DNA of 46,227 nucleotides from Porogramme epimiltina (taxonomy: Eukaryota; Basidiomycota; Agaricomycetes; Polyporales; Polyporaceae), in NCBI GenBank assembly GCA_900155495.1, contig FTLJ01000127.1, positions 1-46,227 on the forward strand. The letters run 5' to 3'. Positions within the stretch are counted from its first letter, which is position 1. Every line of letters starts with the position of its first letter. A model generated the notes under the pieces. The model had not been told where the DNA came from. It ran no database searches and worked only from the letters and a program-made list of their open reading frames with translations. Below, piece by piece: positions 20,594 to 31,453 of this stretch. A program made the translations under genes and the position numbers.

Positions 20594-21246
20594 CATAGAT
20601 CTCGCTCTCTCGGCCTGTCTCCTGGGACCTCGTCTGGCTCGCTCGTCCTTGCGTTACGTTGTGAATAGAGTTTACGATGTGTTTCCGTAGTAGACCATTA
20701 AACGTTAATCCTTGTCCCTGTCATCTCCTGGTTGATGGGTTGCTTGTTGTGCATAGCGGGTGTCCTGTTCTTCCTTCCACGTGGAAAACCTACGAAGATG
20801 CTGAAGACGACAAGGTTCACTCCTTCTCACAAGTACACGGCGGTTCTGACCACGGACGCTGCTTCCATCGCGGAGAACTCGCCAAGAGGCTGATGCTCTA
20901 GTCATCTGAGGTAAGTCAGTTCGCTTTCAGTGTGGATACGCCCTGGCTAAGAATTATCCTCTACTGCGATCTGTCCATAGGTGCCCAGCGTTGACAGAAT
21001 GCCGCATGGCCTAGCTCATACACAGGAGGCCCGGTAGGTCAACATGCTGCATCGGAAATTCTTCTCCCACTGAGGCATGCGCTTCCGTTCTAGGCGCGTT
21101 TCATCCGCCACCGCGCGCTATAACTGAAAAACCAATGCCTTTGCAGCCTTAGATGTGCGCGCGACCCTGTAGCTCAAGCGCATACCTCTATGATCTCTCA
21201 CCCTTCGTTCTTGTCTACTTTCTAGTTCGCTCTGCTCGCACGAATC
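20594..21246. promoter_or_regulatory. 5' flank of PPxY gene 1 (copied upstream of gene 2)
   Basis: No gene is supported here. Most of it is homologous to 22303-22915, the flank of the second PPxY gene: GCATAGCGGGTGTCCTG near 20750 matches 22348 onward, and TAAGTCAG...CTGCGATC near 20912-20970 matches 22570-22632. It was therefore copied with the gene and probably contains its promoter. Confidence 0.5.
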
Positions 21247-22302
21247 ATGGGTTCTCAAGATACCGCCCTGGTGCTCTACGTAGTCGGCATGTCCATCTTT
21301 TGGTCGCCCTTCGTCCTGTACATAGGCTATGGTTGCATATTCCTCCCAATAGGGAGGAAATATCGCGGAGGCAGTGGGATGGAGAAGAGGGCATCTTGTG
21401 GGTTTTCTTCTACCTCGTCGCACTAAGATGACTGATCTTCGGCGTATCAAGTTGCACGACGGAATACTACTTCCGACAACGTACATCAGCCAATCGACCT
21501 CGAACACGGCCCCGACGCCTATCCATCCCCTCCGCAAGTCAGTAGTGACAGCTCCGATGGTTATCGCGAGAGTCAACTCGTTCCTAACCGATTACACGCC
21601 ACCACCTCTGATCCTTTTCATGACAATAATGCCGCACCTCAGGAGGGATCTCCACAAGCCGCTGTTTTCCCCACAACACGCGCACCTCCGCAAGCGTTCG
21701 CCGGTCCTCACCCAGATCGATCAGAGCTCGACGCTATTCATCCTGGCTCTACTCACCCTACCACGACAAACGGGCACAGCGCCAGGAGGCACGGCGCGCC
21801 GACTCATGGCTTCGACTTTTCCGCTGAAGCACCCCATAGTCCGCCGCCGGGCAGCTCTACCACCGACGACGATGGGCTGTCGTTGAGGACATCTTCCACC
21901 CTCCCCCCCTCCTACCACACTCGCCGGTCGGTGCCTGAGGTTGCCCACTATCCACTCCCGTCGCCCCCACTTCCCGGAAGCAGCACGTCCGGGCGCGTTC
22001 CACGTGTCCCTCCTGCTCCGCCTTCCGCGTACCTCAGTGCTGGCGCAGCGCTCATGGAAGACCTACAGGCCGCGGGATGGGGATACGACACGCTATCGCT
22101 GGATACAGAGAATGGGGAAGGGGGCATGCGACGAGCACGACGAAGGGAGCCGCAGCTGGGGGCATGGTCGGAGAGGCGAAGATCAAGAGATGGTGGCATT
22201 CGTCTGGAAGGAGGACATCCTGGGTCACCTTCAGCTTTACAAGAGCGGGATGTCGTCAACGAAGATTCGGGTACGCGACCTCCGTCGTACATAATAACCT
22301 AA
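21247..22302 (+). CDS. Single-pass membrane protein with PPxY-containing tail, copy 1
   Basis: Two exons: 21247-21397 and 21452-22302, 1002 nt, 333 aa. Residues ~6-36 form one hydrophobic segment (TALVLYVVGMSIFWSPF onward) followed by basic residues (GRKYRGG), so by the positive-inside rule the long tail faces the cytosol. The tail is Pro/Ser/Thr-rich and contains two PPxY motifs (LPPSYHTRR and RPPSYIIT at the extreme C-terminus) plus SERRRSRDG. PPxY binds WW domains of Rsp5/NEDD4 ligases (family knowledge), so the protein could be a ligase adaptor or an Rsp5 cargo (inference). I do not recognise a named family. It is a tandem paralogue of 22916-23972: same intron position and phase, and an alignable C-terminal half. 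No break seen. Confidence 0.7.
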
Positions 22303-22915
22303 AATGCAGCAATCTAGCGCCGCCTGTCATCCCTTAGCTGTTCACGCACAGCGGGCATCCTGCCCCTGCCTCGTGAGGGCCCGGCACAATAGGAGCCCCG
22401 GTACTGGAAGCCGAGAGGACTGTCTTCTCAGGGCAACGTCTGCTGCCTATGAACACCTTTGAGCACTAGCATTTCACATGCCGTCGTTCTCGCTGTCACA
22501 GCTGACCACGGGCGGTGCAGCAACGGCTCCGGACAGAGCCCACGAAGTTGATGGTCTTACTCCCCGGGAGTAAGTCAAGTTGCCGCCTTGGGTTCAACGC
22601 GTCCTAGCTAAGTATTTCCCAGCACTGCGATCCGTTTATCGGTGCTCGTTGACAGATGGCACACGTCACATTCCGTTTTCCAAAGACGTATCGCTCCCCA
22701 CGCCTCATTGCACGGGTCTTCTATCCCGCTGTAAGGCCGTGGCCGTCACATGTTGTGGCCTATTCTGGTACTGGGTGCGAAGGAGGCCTTTACTCTCAAC
22801 TTGATTTGTATGCGCGACCTCGCGGTCCGAGCGTGCGCCCAGCCACCCCTATTAGATCCCCCCCTCCTTCCCCATTGATCTCGTTTCCTGGAGCGTTGAG
22901 CCACAGAAGTAGCTC
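22303..22915. promoter_or_regulatory. 5' flank of PPxY gene 2
   Basis: Homologous to 20594-21246 and has no supported gene. A frame at 22656-22940 reads across the start of the next gene but in another register and has no domain features. It probably contains the promoter of the second PPxY gene. Confidence 0.45.
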
Positions 22916-23972
22916 ATGGGATCCCTCAGCTCCAACGTGATACTTTTCATATGTTTGGCAATAGTCTTCTCTATTCCTGTCATCCTCGTAAACTGTTACC
23001 TTTTCGTAATCCGCCCGATCAAGAGGAAGAACAAACTTGGGAAGAATAAGAAGCATTGTGAGTTTTGTTCTTTTCAGGTCGAGACGGCATATCTGATCCC
23101 CGAAACAAGTTGCGCGCCAGGATAGTAACATCTCTAACGCTTCATCTTCTCACTCCCTACTTGAACACGGTCAAACTGTCTCTTCAATTCCACAAGCCTG
23201 GGGAGCCAACCCTATTCCAAGTCACGGGGATCGACTTGTTCCTAACCGGTTGAACGCTATCCTTTATCCTTTTCAATATTCCATATTTCCCAATGAACCT
23301 CCTCATAGTGGGCTGTCCCTTGTACACCAATTATCGCCACCAGTGCTCATACCTTCTCACCCCATCCTCCCAGATCCTAGCAACGGGAGCGGTGAGACGC
23401 AGTTCAACAGCCACAACTCTTCCCTCGAGGCCCCCTACAGCCCACTACCACCCCCTAGTCCCACCACTAGCATCGACGCCGGGTTACCGTCCGCTCCCCC
23501 AACGTACGAAGATGACGGATTGTCGATGAGGACATCCTCCACCCACCCACCCTCCTATCATACGCGCCGCTCTGTGCCTGATCTCGCACACCATCCACTC
23601 CCCCTGCCTCCGCTTCCCAGTAGCAGCACGCAGCGCATTTCACGAGCCCCTCCTGCTCCGCCTACTGCGTATCGAGGCAGCGCGAGCGCTTCGCAAAGTG
23701 CCGGCACAGCGCTGATGGGTGACCTACAAGCTATGGGATGGGGAGGCGACTCGCCATTGAGCGCGGAGAACGAAGAGAGGAGCGCACGTCCAGCGCGACT
23801 AAGGGAGCCGCAACAACGAGTACGGTCGGAGAGGCGAAGATCAAGAGACGGGGACGTTCGTCTGGGTGGAGGACGCCCTGGGTCACCTTCGCCTCCAGAG
23901 TGGGACGCCGTCGACGAAGACCCTGAAGGTCTAGGGTCTACACCACCTCCGTCGTACTGTCATGATAACTGA
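22916..23972 (+). CDS. Single-pass membrane protein with PPxY-containing tail, copy 2
   Basis: Two exons: 22916-23057 and 23110-23972, 1005 nt, 334 aa. The N-terminal membrane segment (VILFICLAIVFSIPVILVNC, ~8-32) is followed by a basic patch IRPIKRKNKLGKNKK, which argues for a cytosolic tail. The tail has three PPxY motifs (PPTYEDDG, PPSYHTRR and PPPSYCHDN), one more than copy 1, and the same SERRRSRDGDVRLGGG block. The intron is phase 1 and 52 nt, at the same place as in copy 1. The two copies match best from the first shared PPxY to the end and poorly in the central ~130 residues. Predicted: membrane-anchored WW-domain ligand, candidate Rsp5 adaptor. Function unproven. Confidence 0.7.
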
Positions 23973-24145
23973 TGACGCGGAATAGTGAGTGGGCTGTCTT
24001 CTGTGAATACGGATCATAAGTAACGAGGATACATCAGTAATGTAATTCCCCAGGCTGCTTTCTCGTTCGACCGTGCTCAGGCTCCGAAATATTCCATTCA
24101 TTCTATCCGCGGCCATAACACGTGTGAATCGTATTTCCTCTGCCT

Positions 24146-25064
24146 TCAACATTTGCGAACCACCTCCACCTTCTCTATCATGCCCTTCAACATACGTTCG
24201 AACTTACCCTGAAGCTCTTCGGGCTCCCAAGGCTTGCGTTCGCTGTCCTCCCTAGGTTTTCTCTTGGGTAGCAGGAAGGAGACCTCTTTGAGTGGGCTAC
24301 ACCCTTGCCCCACGCGACGGCTTTGAAGACATTTGAGGACGCGGGAATAGAACATAAGTGCAGGGTACGAAGCATGCGACCCTTTTGCGCGCCATTGGTC
24401 CTCCCAGATCATCATGCCAGAGTGCTTGATTGTATCCCCATAATCGTAGTCGTCGTTCTCCTCGTCTTCACTTTCTCCATCTTCCTTTGCCCTTATTCCC
24501 ATCGTATTGTCTACTGGCATGGGATATAAAACGAGACCCGAGGCACAGTCATAGGTAAATGGGTCAGTGTCCGACACCGTCCACTCGAGGGAGAGCATTG
24601 AGAGCAAGGGACAGAGACATCCCTCCTCTTGACGAGGCGGATTCCAGACCGGATCCAATGACTCCAGCACCGTGTCGATTTCATGGACCTCATCATCCGT
24701 AATAATGCTGAGATAATTGAGGAAGGGAAAAGCTCGCAGAAGAGCCATGCAGCTGGCGGGAAGTCCTAAGATTTCGCTATCGTGACCGCCAATCGTGAGG
24801 GATGTTACAGATCTGAAGCCTGCACATATCCTTGCGAGACTTTCCGTATAGTAAGGGGCTCCCCAATTTGCGCGTGCGAGACCCAGATCTCGTGGTGGGT
24901 TCTTTGAAGGCCTTTCGACTATTACATTCATTCTTCCGAAGGGACCATATGTCTTCAGGGACACGGTTCGTAGTCCCGTCAGTACAGCTTCCGTCGCCGT
25001 GCTGACGTATCGGACATTGTCAAGGTTTGTGGGCAGGACCATGGTGAAGAGACCCTCCTGTCTC
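24146..25064 (-). pseudogene. C-terminal half of a split F-box/LRR gene
   Basis: A ~300-residue frame on the minus strand (MVLPTNLDNVRYV from ATG 25042; the frame extends up to ~25064) ends at 24146. It has LRR-like segments (GFRSVTSLTIGG, FPFLNYLSI, PLLSMLSLEWTV), an acidic stretch DGESEDEENDDYDYGD and a basic end, but no F-box. It lines up with the second half of F-box 3 exactly where the fragment at 40572-41644 stops. Between the two lies the KDZ element. Each flank of the element carries CCCTxCTGTCTC in the same codon register, so I read this as one gene cut by insertion. It might still be transcribed from within the element, but without the F-box it could not bind Skp1. Confidence 0.75.
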
Positions 25065-25084
25065 CGAAAGTATTAAATTATTTA

Positions 25085-25132
25085 GTTACCATCCCACATG
25101 AACACATGTTGACCAGCGGTTACCGCTAGTTA
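25085..25132 (+). repeat. Left terminal inverted repeat
   Basis: Starts GTTACCAT and includes the 17-base block GACCAGCGGTTACCGCT, which is identical at the right end. The inner part AGCGGT-T-ACCGCT is itself a palindrome and may be a transposase-binding site (inference). Confidence 0.85.
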
Positions 25133-25208
25133 TCTCACTGATGTATTGAACGTAGTGTAGATGGTTATACATGGTTTTGCGTATGATTAGCACCCCGGTT
25201 ATGAATGA

Positions 25209-25456
25209 CGCCTTGGTTACTTCCGTACAAACCACGGTCAACGGTCGTAATCACGCCTTGGTTATCGGACTATCACCCTGGTTAACACCCCAGTGGTCAT
25301 ATTGATAACCATTATAAACCACGCCCGTCGGTGACGCCTTGGTTACTTCCGTACAAACCACGGTCAACGGTCGTAATCCCGCCTTGGTTATCGGACTACC
25401 ACCCTGGTTAACACCCTGGTCATATTGATAACCATTATAAACCACGCCCGTCGCGC
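25209..25456 (+). repeat. Subterminal direct repeat, two units of ~126 bp
   Basis: Unit 1 is 25209-25334 and unit 2 is 25335 to about 25456 (a few bases shorter). They are nearly identical over CGCCTTGGTTACTTCC through ACCACGCCCGTCG. Each unit carries several GGTTA/TAACC motifs in both directions, echoing the terminal repeat core. Confidence 0.85.
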
Positions 25457-26809
25457 AGCACCACCCGCGCGCGCACGCTCCCCACCGCCGCGCCCCCGCC
25501 CCGCTCCTCAGCCGGCGCGCGCGGCGCCCACGCGCGCGCCATCAGCAGCGCGGACCGCCTCACCGCGGCCGTGCGCCGGATGAGCGAGGACGCCTCACAG
25601 CGCTGGGCGGGGCGACGCCGACGCCGAAGCCGAAGCCAATACTGACACTGACACCGCAGCCACACCGCGCGGCGCTCGACGCCTGCTGTGCGCCCTTCCG
25701 AGGGCGGCGGGTGACGTTCCGACGCCCCTTCCGAGGGCGACAATGGGAGGCTAGAGCCAGCGCGAGGCGCGATCGCGCTCCCCGCACCAGGGCCATCGTC
25801 CCCCCATCATCGAGGACGGCGCGAGGCCTAGGGGGCCTAGCAGGTGTGCACTTTCGACGCGACGTGGCCGAATCGGGGCAGCACGCACGCTCGCGCGTTC
25901 GTGCGCCCGCCTCTCTTCGCCGTCTGTATAGGGCAGCCGGCTTGCCTGAATTCGTTCTATCAGCCGTCGTCGCTTGCGCGCCTGTGTGCGCACGTCTCGC
26001 GCTTCGCGGCTTCGGGTTCCCGAATGTCCCCCGAACGTCTGCACTGTGCGGCGCAGCGCAGGCTGCCAGGGGGGGAGGAGGAAGAGGAGCGATCGAGGAT
26101 GGTCCGGTGGCTTTTGGCTTTGGGTGCGCTTTCGACAGGAGGTGTCGTGTGCACCAAGGCGCTGGGCGCGGTGGTGGGGCACGTCGTGGGGCGTTGCACT
26201 ATCGCCTTCCCCACCGCGTCGCGCGGACTGATGGGAAAGGAGACCGAGAGCGGAAAAAGCACTGGTAGTGAGCCGTCCTCATAGTAACCTCATACTAGGC
26301 GAGGCAGTACCAGGAGATCGAGAGCACGAGACGAGGGCGAGAGGTAGCGAGCCCTCTTCACAGCACTCCCGTAGGCAAGTCAGGACTAGACGATAGACCG
26401 AAAGGAGGCTGAACCAGATGAGGGAGCAGAGGAATTGGGGGGACTCACCATAACATGTGTGTACTCGTACGGCGTGCTCACCTTTAGACGGGACTCACCT
26501 TCGGATGGCAGGCGTACCTTTGGACGAGGGACTTACCTTGGACAAGGGACTTACCTTGGACGGGGGACTCACCTTCGGGCTTTGGACGGGGGGCTCAGAT
26601 CCACAAACGCGGGGGGGCACTCACTCACGAGGAGGGTATATATGGGCGCATTGAAGCTGCAGCACATCCGCAGGTACGCCCTGCGGTAACTGTGTCAGCC
26701 GGATGCTGGTTCGTCCAATCGGGCTCAATCTCTGGAAGAATGGAATGAATTCGACTCGCGGTATCTATACATAGAAACAAGGCGGCGGCTTCGACTTCGA
26801 CAGCTTATG
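25457..26809. other. Transposon left arm: GC-rich segment and short degenerate repeats
   Basis: At 25457 composition jumps from AT-rich repeats to very GC-rich sequence (to ~26280). Overlapping open frames exist in all directions, which is expected at such GC content; I cannot choose one. A plus-strand frame near 25480-25620 (SSADRLTAAVRRMSEDASQRW) looks more protein-like than the rest and could be a captured gene fragment (weak). Around 26475-26600 there are several imperfect ~18-base copies of GGGACTCACCTT or GGACTTACCTT. Confidence 0.4.
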
Positions 26810-29553
26810 TCAGGCTCCCTTCGTTTTCGCAATGCGTGAGGAACTAGCGCTCGATGAGTGCCATTCAAGTAGTTCAAAATATTATCGTACATACCTTCGC
26901 GTCGGCGCAGAGACATTCAGCTTCTTGCGCTTGGATGCGGGCTGGTTCGAGAGCGCCGCATCCTCCGTCGTGGGGCGCTTGCGAGGCACTGGCTTGCGGT
27001 TCTCAATAGCGTCAGGTGCAAGCTCCGCAACATGAATTTGTGGCGCACGGACGGTGTTGCGCGTCGAACGTCTGACGGTCCCGCGCGGTGGGTCGCGTGC
27101 AGCTTCGTCTACCTCAGTAACCGGGGCTGGAATACCTGGGCCCTGCTCCGGATGCTCAGCCCCATCCGCGAGAGCAAAACGCTCCGGCGCGAGCGATTGT
27201 TGCACTACCTCGCCGACCGCATGTGGCGCGCCCGCAGTCGCGCGCGAATCTTCCACTCTACCGGCGGCGCGAACTGGCCCGCGCGATTCTTCTGCGGCGT
27301 CCGTCGTGCGCACCGGCTCGCGCGATTCTTCTGCGGCGTCCGTCGTGCGCACCGGCTCGCGCGATTCCTCTACAGCATCCATCGCGCGCATTGGCTCGCG
27401 CGATTCCTCTGCGACATCCGTCGCGCGCACCGGCTCGTGTGATTCTTGTACGTTGCCCGACGCGCGTACTTGCTGCAAGTGCGATTCTTCGTGAGTATCG
27501 CCCGCCACCATCTGCGTATCGGTGTCCAGCGCCGTATGCCCTGCGCGCTCTGTGAGAGCCGCACGTACCGGCGGACGCGGTTCTTCTGCTTCGTCCGTAG
27601 AGCCCGCTGTGTCTCCTGAGCCCTCTTCCGTCGGCACTGTGGTAACCAGGATGTCGCCGACGCTGGTTGGCGTGGCTGAACACCCTCCCAGATCCAAAGT
27701 CTCAGGCAAGACCTGATGACCCGACGCCTCTCCACTCTGGCCCAATGTGAAGGCCGCGTTGAGAGGGCGTCTCTTCGTCGGTGACAGGTGCACTATCTCG
27801 ACCCGGCGGTGGTGAGGAGTAGCGGGCACATGCACCGTAGGGCCTGTGCAGACGAATTTGAGGCGGGCGGGGGTCTTCTGAGAATCGTAGACTCGCTTGT
27901 AGAGCGTTGCCACCTCCAGAAAATCCATGGATCTGAGCGAGTCCAAGCGCGCGTCCTTCCAAGCTTCGGGGATCGCCCCTAAAACATTATCCAGACGAAA
28001 TGGCTCGTGGTGTCGATCTCCCCATGCGAGTGCTGTTGAGGATGTAAGCCAAATACACGCATAAAGGTAATAGAGCCTTACACCATAACTCTTCCATATA
28101 GGCGACGATCATATCGGCGCCTGACTGAGTCGATGTTTCCTTGGTCCATGGAGGGAGCACTGGTAAACCGTCCTCTGTATAGGTGAAGCGCGAGGTATCC
28201 CTGAATGAAGGATTAAGGGCTGCAAACACGTGTCAGTCAACGACGTCAAGATGGTGTATGTTCGACATACGAAGTAGCTCATCAGCGAAGCGTTGAAGAC
28301 GCTCTCGCTCGGCGGTCACTAGGCCACCCTCGAAGTCCCAAAATGAGACCTTGGTGTCTACGCCACCTGATATGCTATGAAAGAGTTTGAGGATCGTTGT
28401 AGGTCACATGGACGAGTACGACGTACTAGCAAGTTCGATGCTCATTCATGGCGTCGCGAGCAATGAAGATGGTCGCGAAATACGCCTGCCCGCACTGACT
28501 CTTCTTGAACCCTGTCAGCGTTTTGTATGCATCCTCCAACAGCTGGGGGATGCTCGCCTGGTTGCTGTTAGGGGTGGTCAGCGTAGTATCAATACACGGT
28601 GTGAAGCCCGACGCACTCGATGGCTGAGGCTGGATCGATCTTGTTCCCATCAGCTGCTTCGGCGACAGCCTGGGCCTCGTACGTCGCCTTCTTCGTGTCG
28701 TCAAGTTCGGCGTATTTCTGAGCCTTGTACGCCTGACGCTGCCCTACGTTGAAGTTCTCCGGATACTTGAGGTCGGTCACTTTGGCGAATATCTCCATGG
28801 CAGGACGCTTTCGTTCCATCATACGTCTAACCATTGGGTTCATTTCCAGTCCAGGAGGCTTGCCGAGTGCGGTAGAGTCGGACAGTGCTTCTCCATCGCG
28901 CCCTCCCCCGGGAAGTAACTTGTCGGTATACTCTTTAATACCTTCCGCGCCGCGTTTGTGCAAGTTTCGATACCACTGCAACACTGCCTGCGAAGACAGC
29001 TTAGCTAAGTGCGATACAACTAGTCAAGTAAACCACTTACATCGCTAAAGCGTTTCAAAGGTATGTCTTCATGTGTGCCCCATGTTTCGAAAACCTGGTC
29101 GGCCACTCTCTTGGCTTGGCGCGTGCGGTCGACTCCCCGCGAGTCCCTCCAAGCGGAATATTGCTGTGCCATGGCCCGTAAATGGGGCTCGTAGTGGGCG
29201 AGGTGCCAGGGAAAACGTGTTTGGCGACCTGTAGTGGTCTCCTCCCCCTCCTCGTAGACAGGCGGACGTGGGACCTTGCCCTTACCACGCTTCTTCTTGG
29301 GACTGGACTTTGCGTCGTCTTCTCGGTCTGTTGATTCAACGGACCGTACGCTCATGCTCCGCGCGCGCTTTTTGGGGGTTGGCCCCGCGCGTTTCTTCTT
29401 TTTCGTAGTATCGACGATCTTGTCAGGTGTCGCAGCATTGGGGTTCGATCCACCACCCGTGGTGTCTACGGTTGGCGAACGGTGGTCGGGGGTGGCGGTC
29501 GGCTCGCAGTCGGGCATCGGGATGGGGGTGGCGGTCGGCTCGCAGTCGGGCAT
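26810..29553 (-). CDS. Transposon-encoded 811-aa nuclear-type protein
   Basis: Seven exons join in frame: 29553-29041, 28987-28617, 28564-28427, 28374-28271, 28219-28082, 28032-26895 and 26843-26810. Sum 2436 nt, 811 aa. The N-terminus has a duplicated MPDCEPTATP segment and then basic clusters (KKKKRAGPTPKKRARS, SPKKKRGKGK) that look like nuclear localisation signals. Residues ~130-400 look globular, with WHLAHYEPHLRAMAQQYSAW, VLQWYRNLHKRGAEGIKEY, KYPENFNVGQRQAYKAQKYAEL (vaguely HMG-like) and ISGGVDTKVSFWDFEGGL. Residues ~600-680 are acidic, 12-residue tandem repeats (EESREPVRTTDA). The C-terminus is basic. I do not know its function; proteins of this type accompany KDZ transposases in agaricomycetes by my recollection. 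It lies tail-to-head behind the 451-aa gene on the same strand. The last exon (34 nt) is the least certain. Confidence 0.7.
27256..27470 (-). repeat. 36-bp coding tandem repeat
   Basis: About five to six units of 36 bases, each encoding a version of EESREPVRTTDA. Two units (near 27283-27354) are nearly identical, suggesting recent slippage, while the outer ones are more diverged. All units keep the reading frame. Confidence 0.85.
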
Positions 29554-29654
29554 CGGGATGGGAGGGAGGGGAAGTAGGAGGCAGGAGGAGAAGCGGAGAG
29601 GAAATCCACGATAAGAGAGGGAACTGGGGAGTGTGGATAAGTAAGGGAGCTAGT

Positions 29655-29765
29655 ACAAAGGGCCGCTAGCCACAGTGTTTCGTAGGGCCGGGCCACAACC
29701 GTGCATCCGTAGGGCCAGAGCCACAACAGTGTATCCGTAGGGCCAGGGCCACACCAATAGCCAAA
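29655..29765. repeat. ~27-bp tandem repeat in the promoter of the 811-aa gene
   Basis: Three clear copies (starting at 29681, 29708 and 29736) and one weaker copy of CGTAGGGCC-x-GGGCCACAAC, followed by ATAGCCAAAGCG. The last motif recurs in the central promoter region (near 31632). It lies about 130-210 bases upstream of ATG 29553 in a 441-base gap that otherwise shows only a TATATA run (29898-29914). Confidence 0.6.
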
Positions 29766-29994
29766 GCGCGGCCACAGGGGGTAAAATATTGGACTTCGGT
29801 ATAGCTGCCTCACGGCGCGCGAAACGTCACGGTGGGCAGGAGATGGTGTCGTACTACACGCGATGGGAAGTACTATGAGATCTAGGAAGGGATATACATA
29901 TAATATATATATACATGTAGAGCGTAAACAATGTAGGTTTGAGTCGACAATACTAGAACACACGTGCAACGGTGGCGGAGATACCGGACGAAGA

Positions 29995-31453
29995 CTAGTC
30001 TACAACAATTGGGTCGAGGCATGAAGAACCTTGTGCGCTGAGTTCATACCTCTCTACCACAATAGGATTGCCTCGCCCGCCAAGCGGTCCCACATCCTCC
30101 GCGGGCGCGCTCCATTGATCATGTCCAATGTTGTAGTATATGAGATCCGCTGTTGCGGAAAACTCGCTGTAATCAATATCACGGCGCTCGTCGTCGCTGA
30201 GAGCGATCGGGTCCCTGCTAGATGGTCCACTGATCGCGTCGACTCGCCCGGCAGCGACTTGGACCTCTCCTTTGTGGTCAGAGCCGACGTTCGTGTCTAC
30301 GGCGGCGTCTGCGAGGGATATGACGTCATCGTCCGACAGAGAAATAACATCGTCCTCCCCAGGCATGACAATGGTGGCGTCATCGCCAGCCAGGAGCACC
30401 TGGCGTTTGGGTGGGGGCATATCTTCATCGTCATCGGTATATGGCCTCTTGAGACCACTGACCGAGTTAAACTCCGGAGCGGGCAGGCGAGCGGAACGGC
30501 TTGGCGTAGTGGCCGGGGAGGGGGGGAGGGGGCCAATGGGAGGAGTCTTCTGCGCGATAGGAAGGGAGCGCGCGGTCGCCCTACGGTCAGGCGCGAATGC
30601 AAGCGCGCGATGAAGGTCCAAGTCGAGAGGATTATGAACCTTCGCGTTCTTGACAATCAAACCTTCTCCAGGCTTGCACAAGATCACGTCTGTTTTCGGT
30701 TCCCAAGACTGCTTGTCGGAGTCCCACACGTGAAAGCGAGGACGCTCCCCAACCTTTCTCTCGGCGTGGGCCTGTTGGATTGCGGCCTTGATGTCGGCGG
30801 AAGTGCTCCATCGGAGCTGCACCTCTTCTCCAAGGTTATGCGCTTCAACTTCGAGCACTTGGGGCTCCACACCGTCCTGTTCGGTGGTCAGTGAGGGACT
30901 GTGGGAGAAACGAGCCATGAGCTTACCTCCCAGAACATCCTAACAGTCAAGTCGCATCGTTCCCGTGGACGGCGGCCTAGGCGGACGTTGGTAGACGGCC
31001 TCTCGGCTTGGGGGGGGCCACGGCGTGGGGTGGTTGGGGAGCCCGACGATGTCAAACGAGCAGGGATGGGTACGTCAAGGTCGCCAGTGAGCCGAATCAC
31101 GGCTGCGCGGTACCCGAGGCGCAACGCATCGGTCAGGTTGCCTCGAAGCAGAACCTCCGTAAGGAGGTCCAGCCGTTTGAGAGGCGGCAGCTGGAGCTTG
31201 GTGGGGATGGGGCGCGTGCATTTGAGTACCCCGGGGCACTTGGGTGGGAGTGTTATTTAGGTACGGCAGAGAGAGGACGGACTATACTCACAATGTCGTA
31301 GATTATACCTGCGTGGTCCGGATTTTTCTTTCCCCATGAAATCTGCGCGAGATGAGAGTGAGGTCCCCCGCACCCGCAGATTTGTCTGCGAAAAGTCGGC
31401 AGTTCCGCACGGATGAACCGTTGGACGATATCACGTGGGTGGAAGTCAGACAT
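29995..31453 (-). CDS. Transposon-encoded 451-aa protein with Cys cluster and SIM-like motifs
   Basis: Three exons: 31453-31292, 31238-30927 and 30876-29995, 1356 nt, 451 aa. The N-terminus carries a cysteine/histidine cluster (ICGCGGPHSHLAQISWGK, then further Cys after the first intron: IYDI-CPGVLKC), which may bind zinc in a way resembling GRF-type fingers (weak). Residues ~60-100 (LDLLTEVLLRGNL) look helical. The last ~120 residues are acidic and hold at least four hydrophobic-plus-acidic motifs like SUMO-interacting motifs: DVISLSDDD, DVISLADA, DPIALSDDE and the C-terminal LDPIVVD. A basic GLKRPYTDDDEDMPPPKRQ may be a nuclear signal. No named family recognised. It is first of two minus-strand genes read away from the central repeat region, facing the 693-aa gene. 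Confidence 0.7.

Noticed and set aside
25085..25456. CRISPR-like or telomere-like reading of the repeats
   Set aside because: Units are long direct tandems without unique spacers and with palindromic GGTTAC words; position at the element ends explains them as transposon subterminal repeats.
25711..26284. Overlapping GC-rich frames on both strands in the transposon left arm
   Set aside because: High GC content alone gives long frames. Products are Arg/Ala-rich with no motif, and no frame is better than the others.
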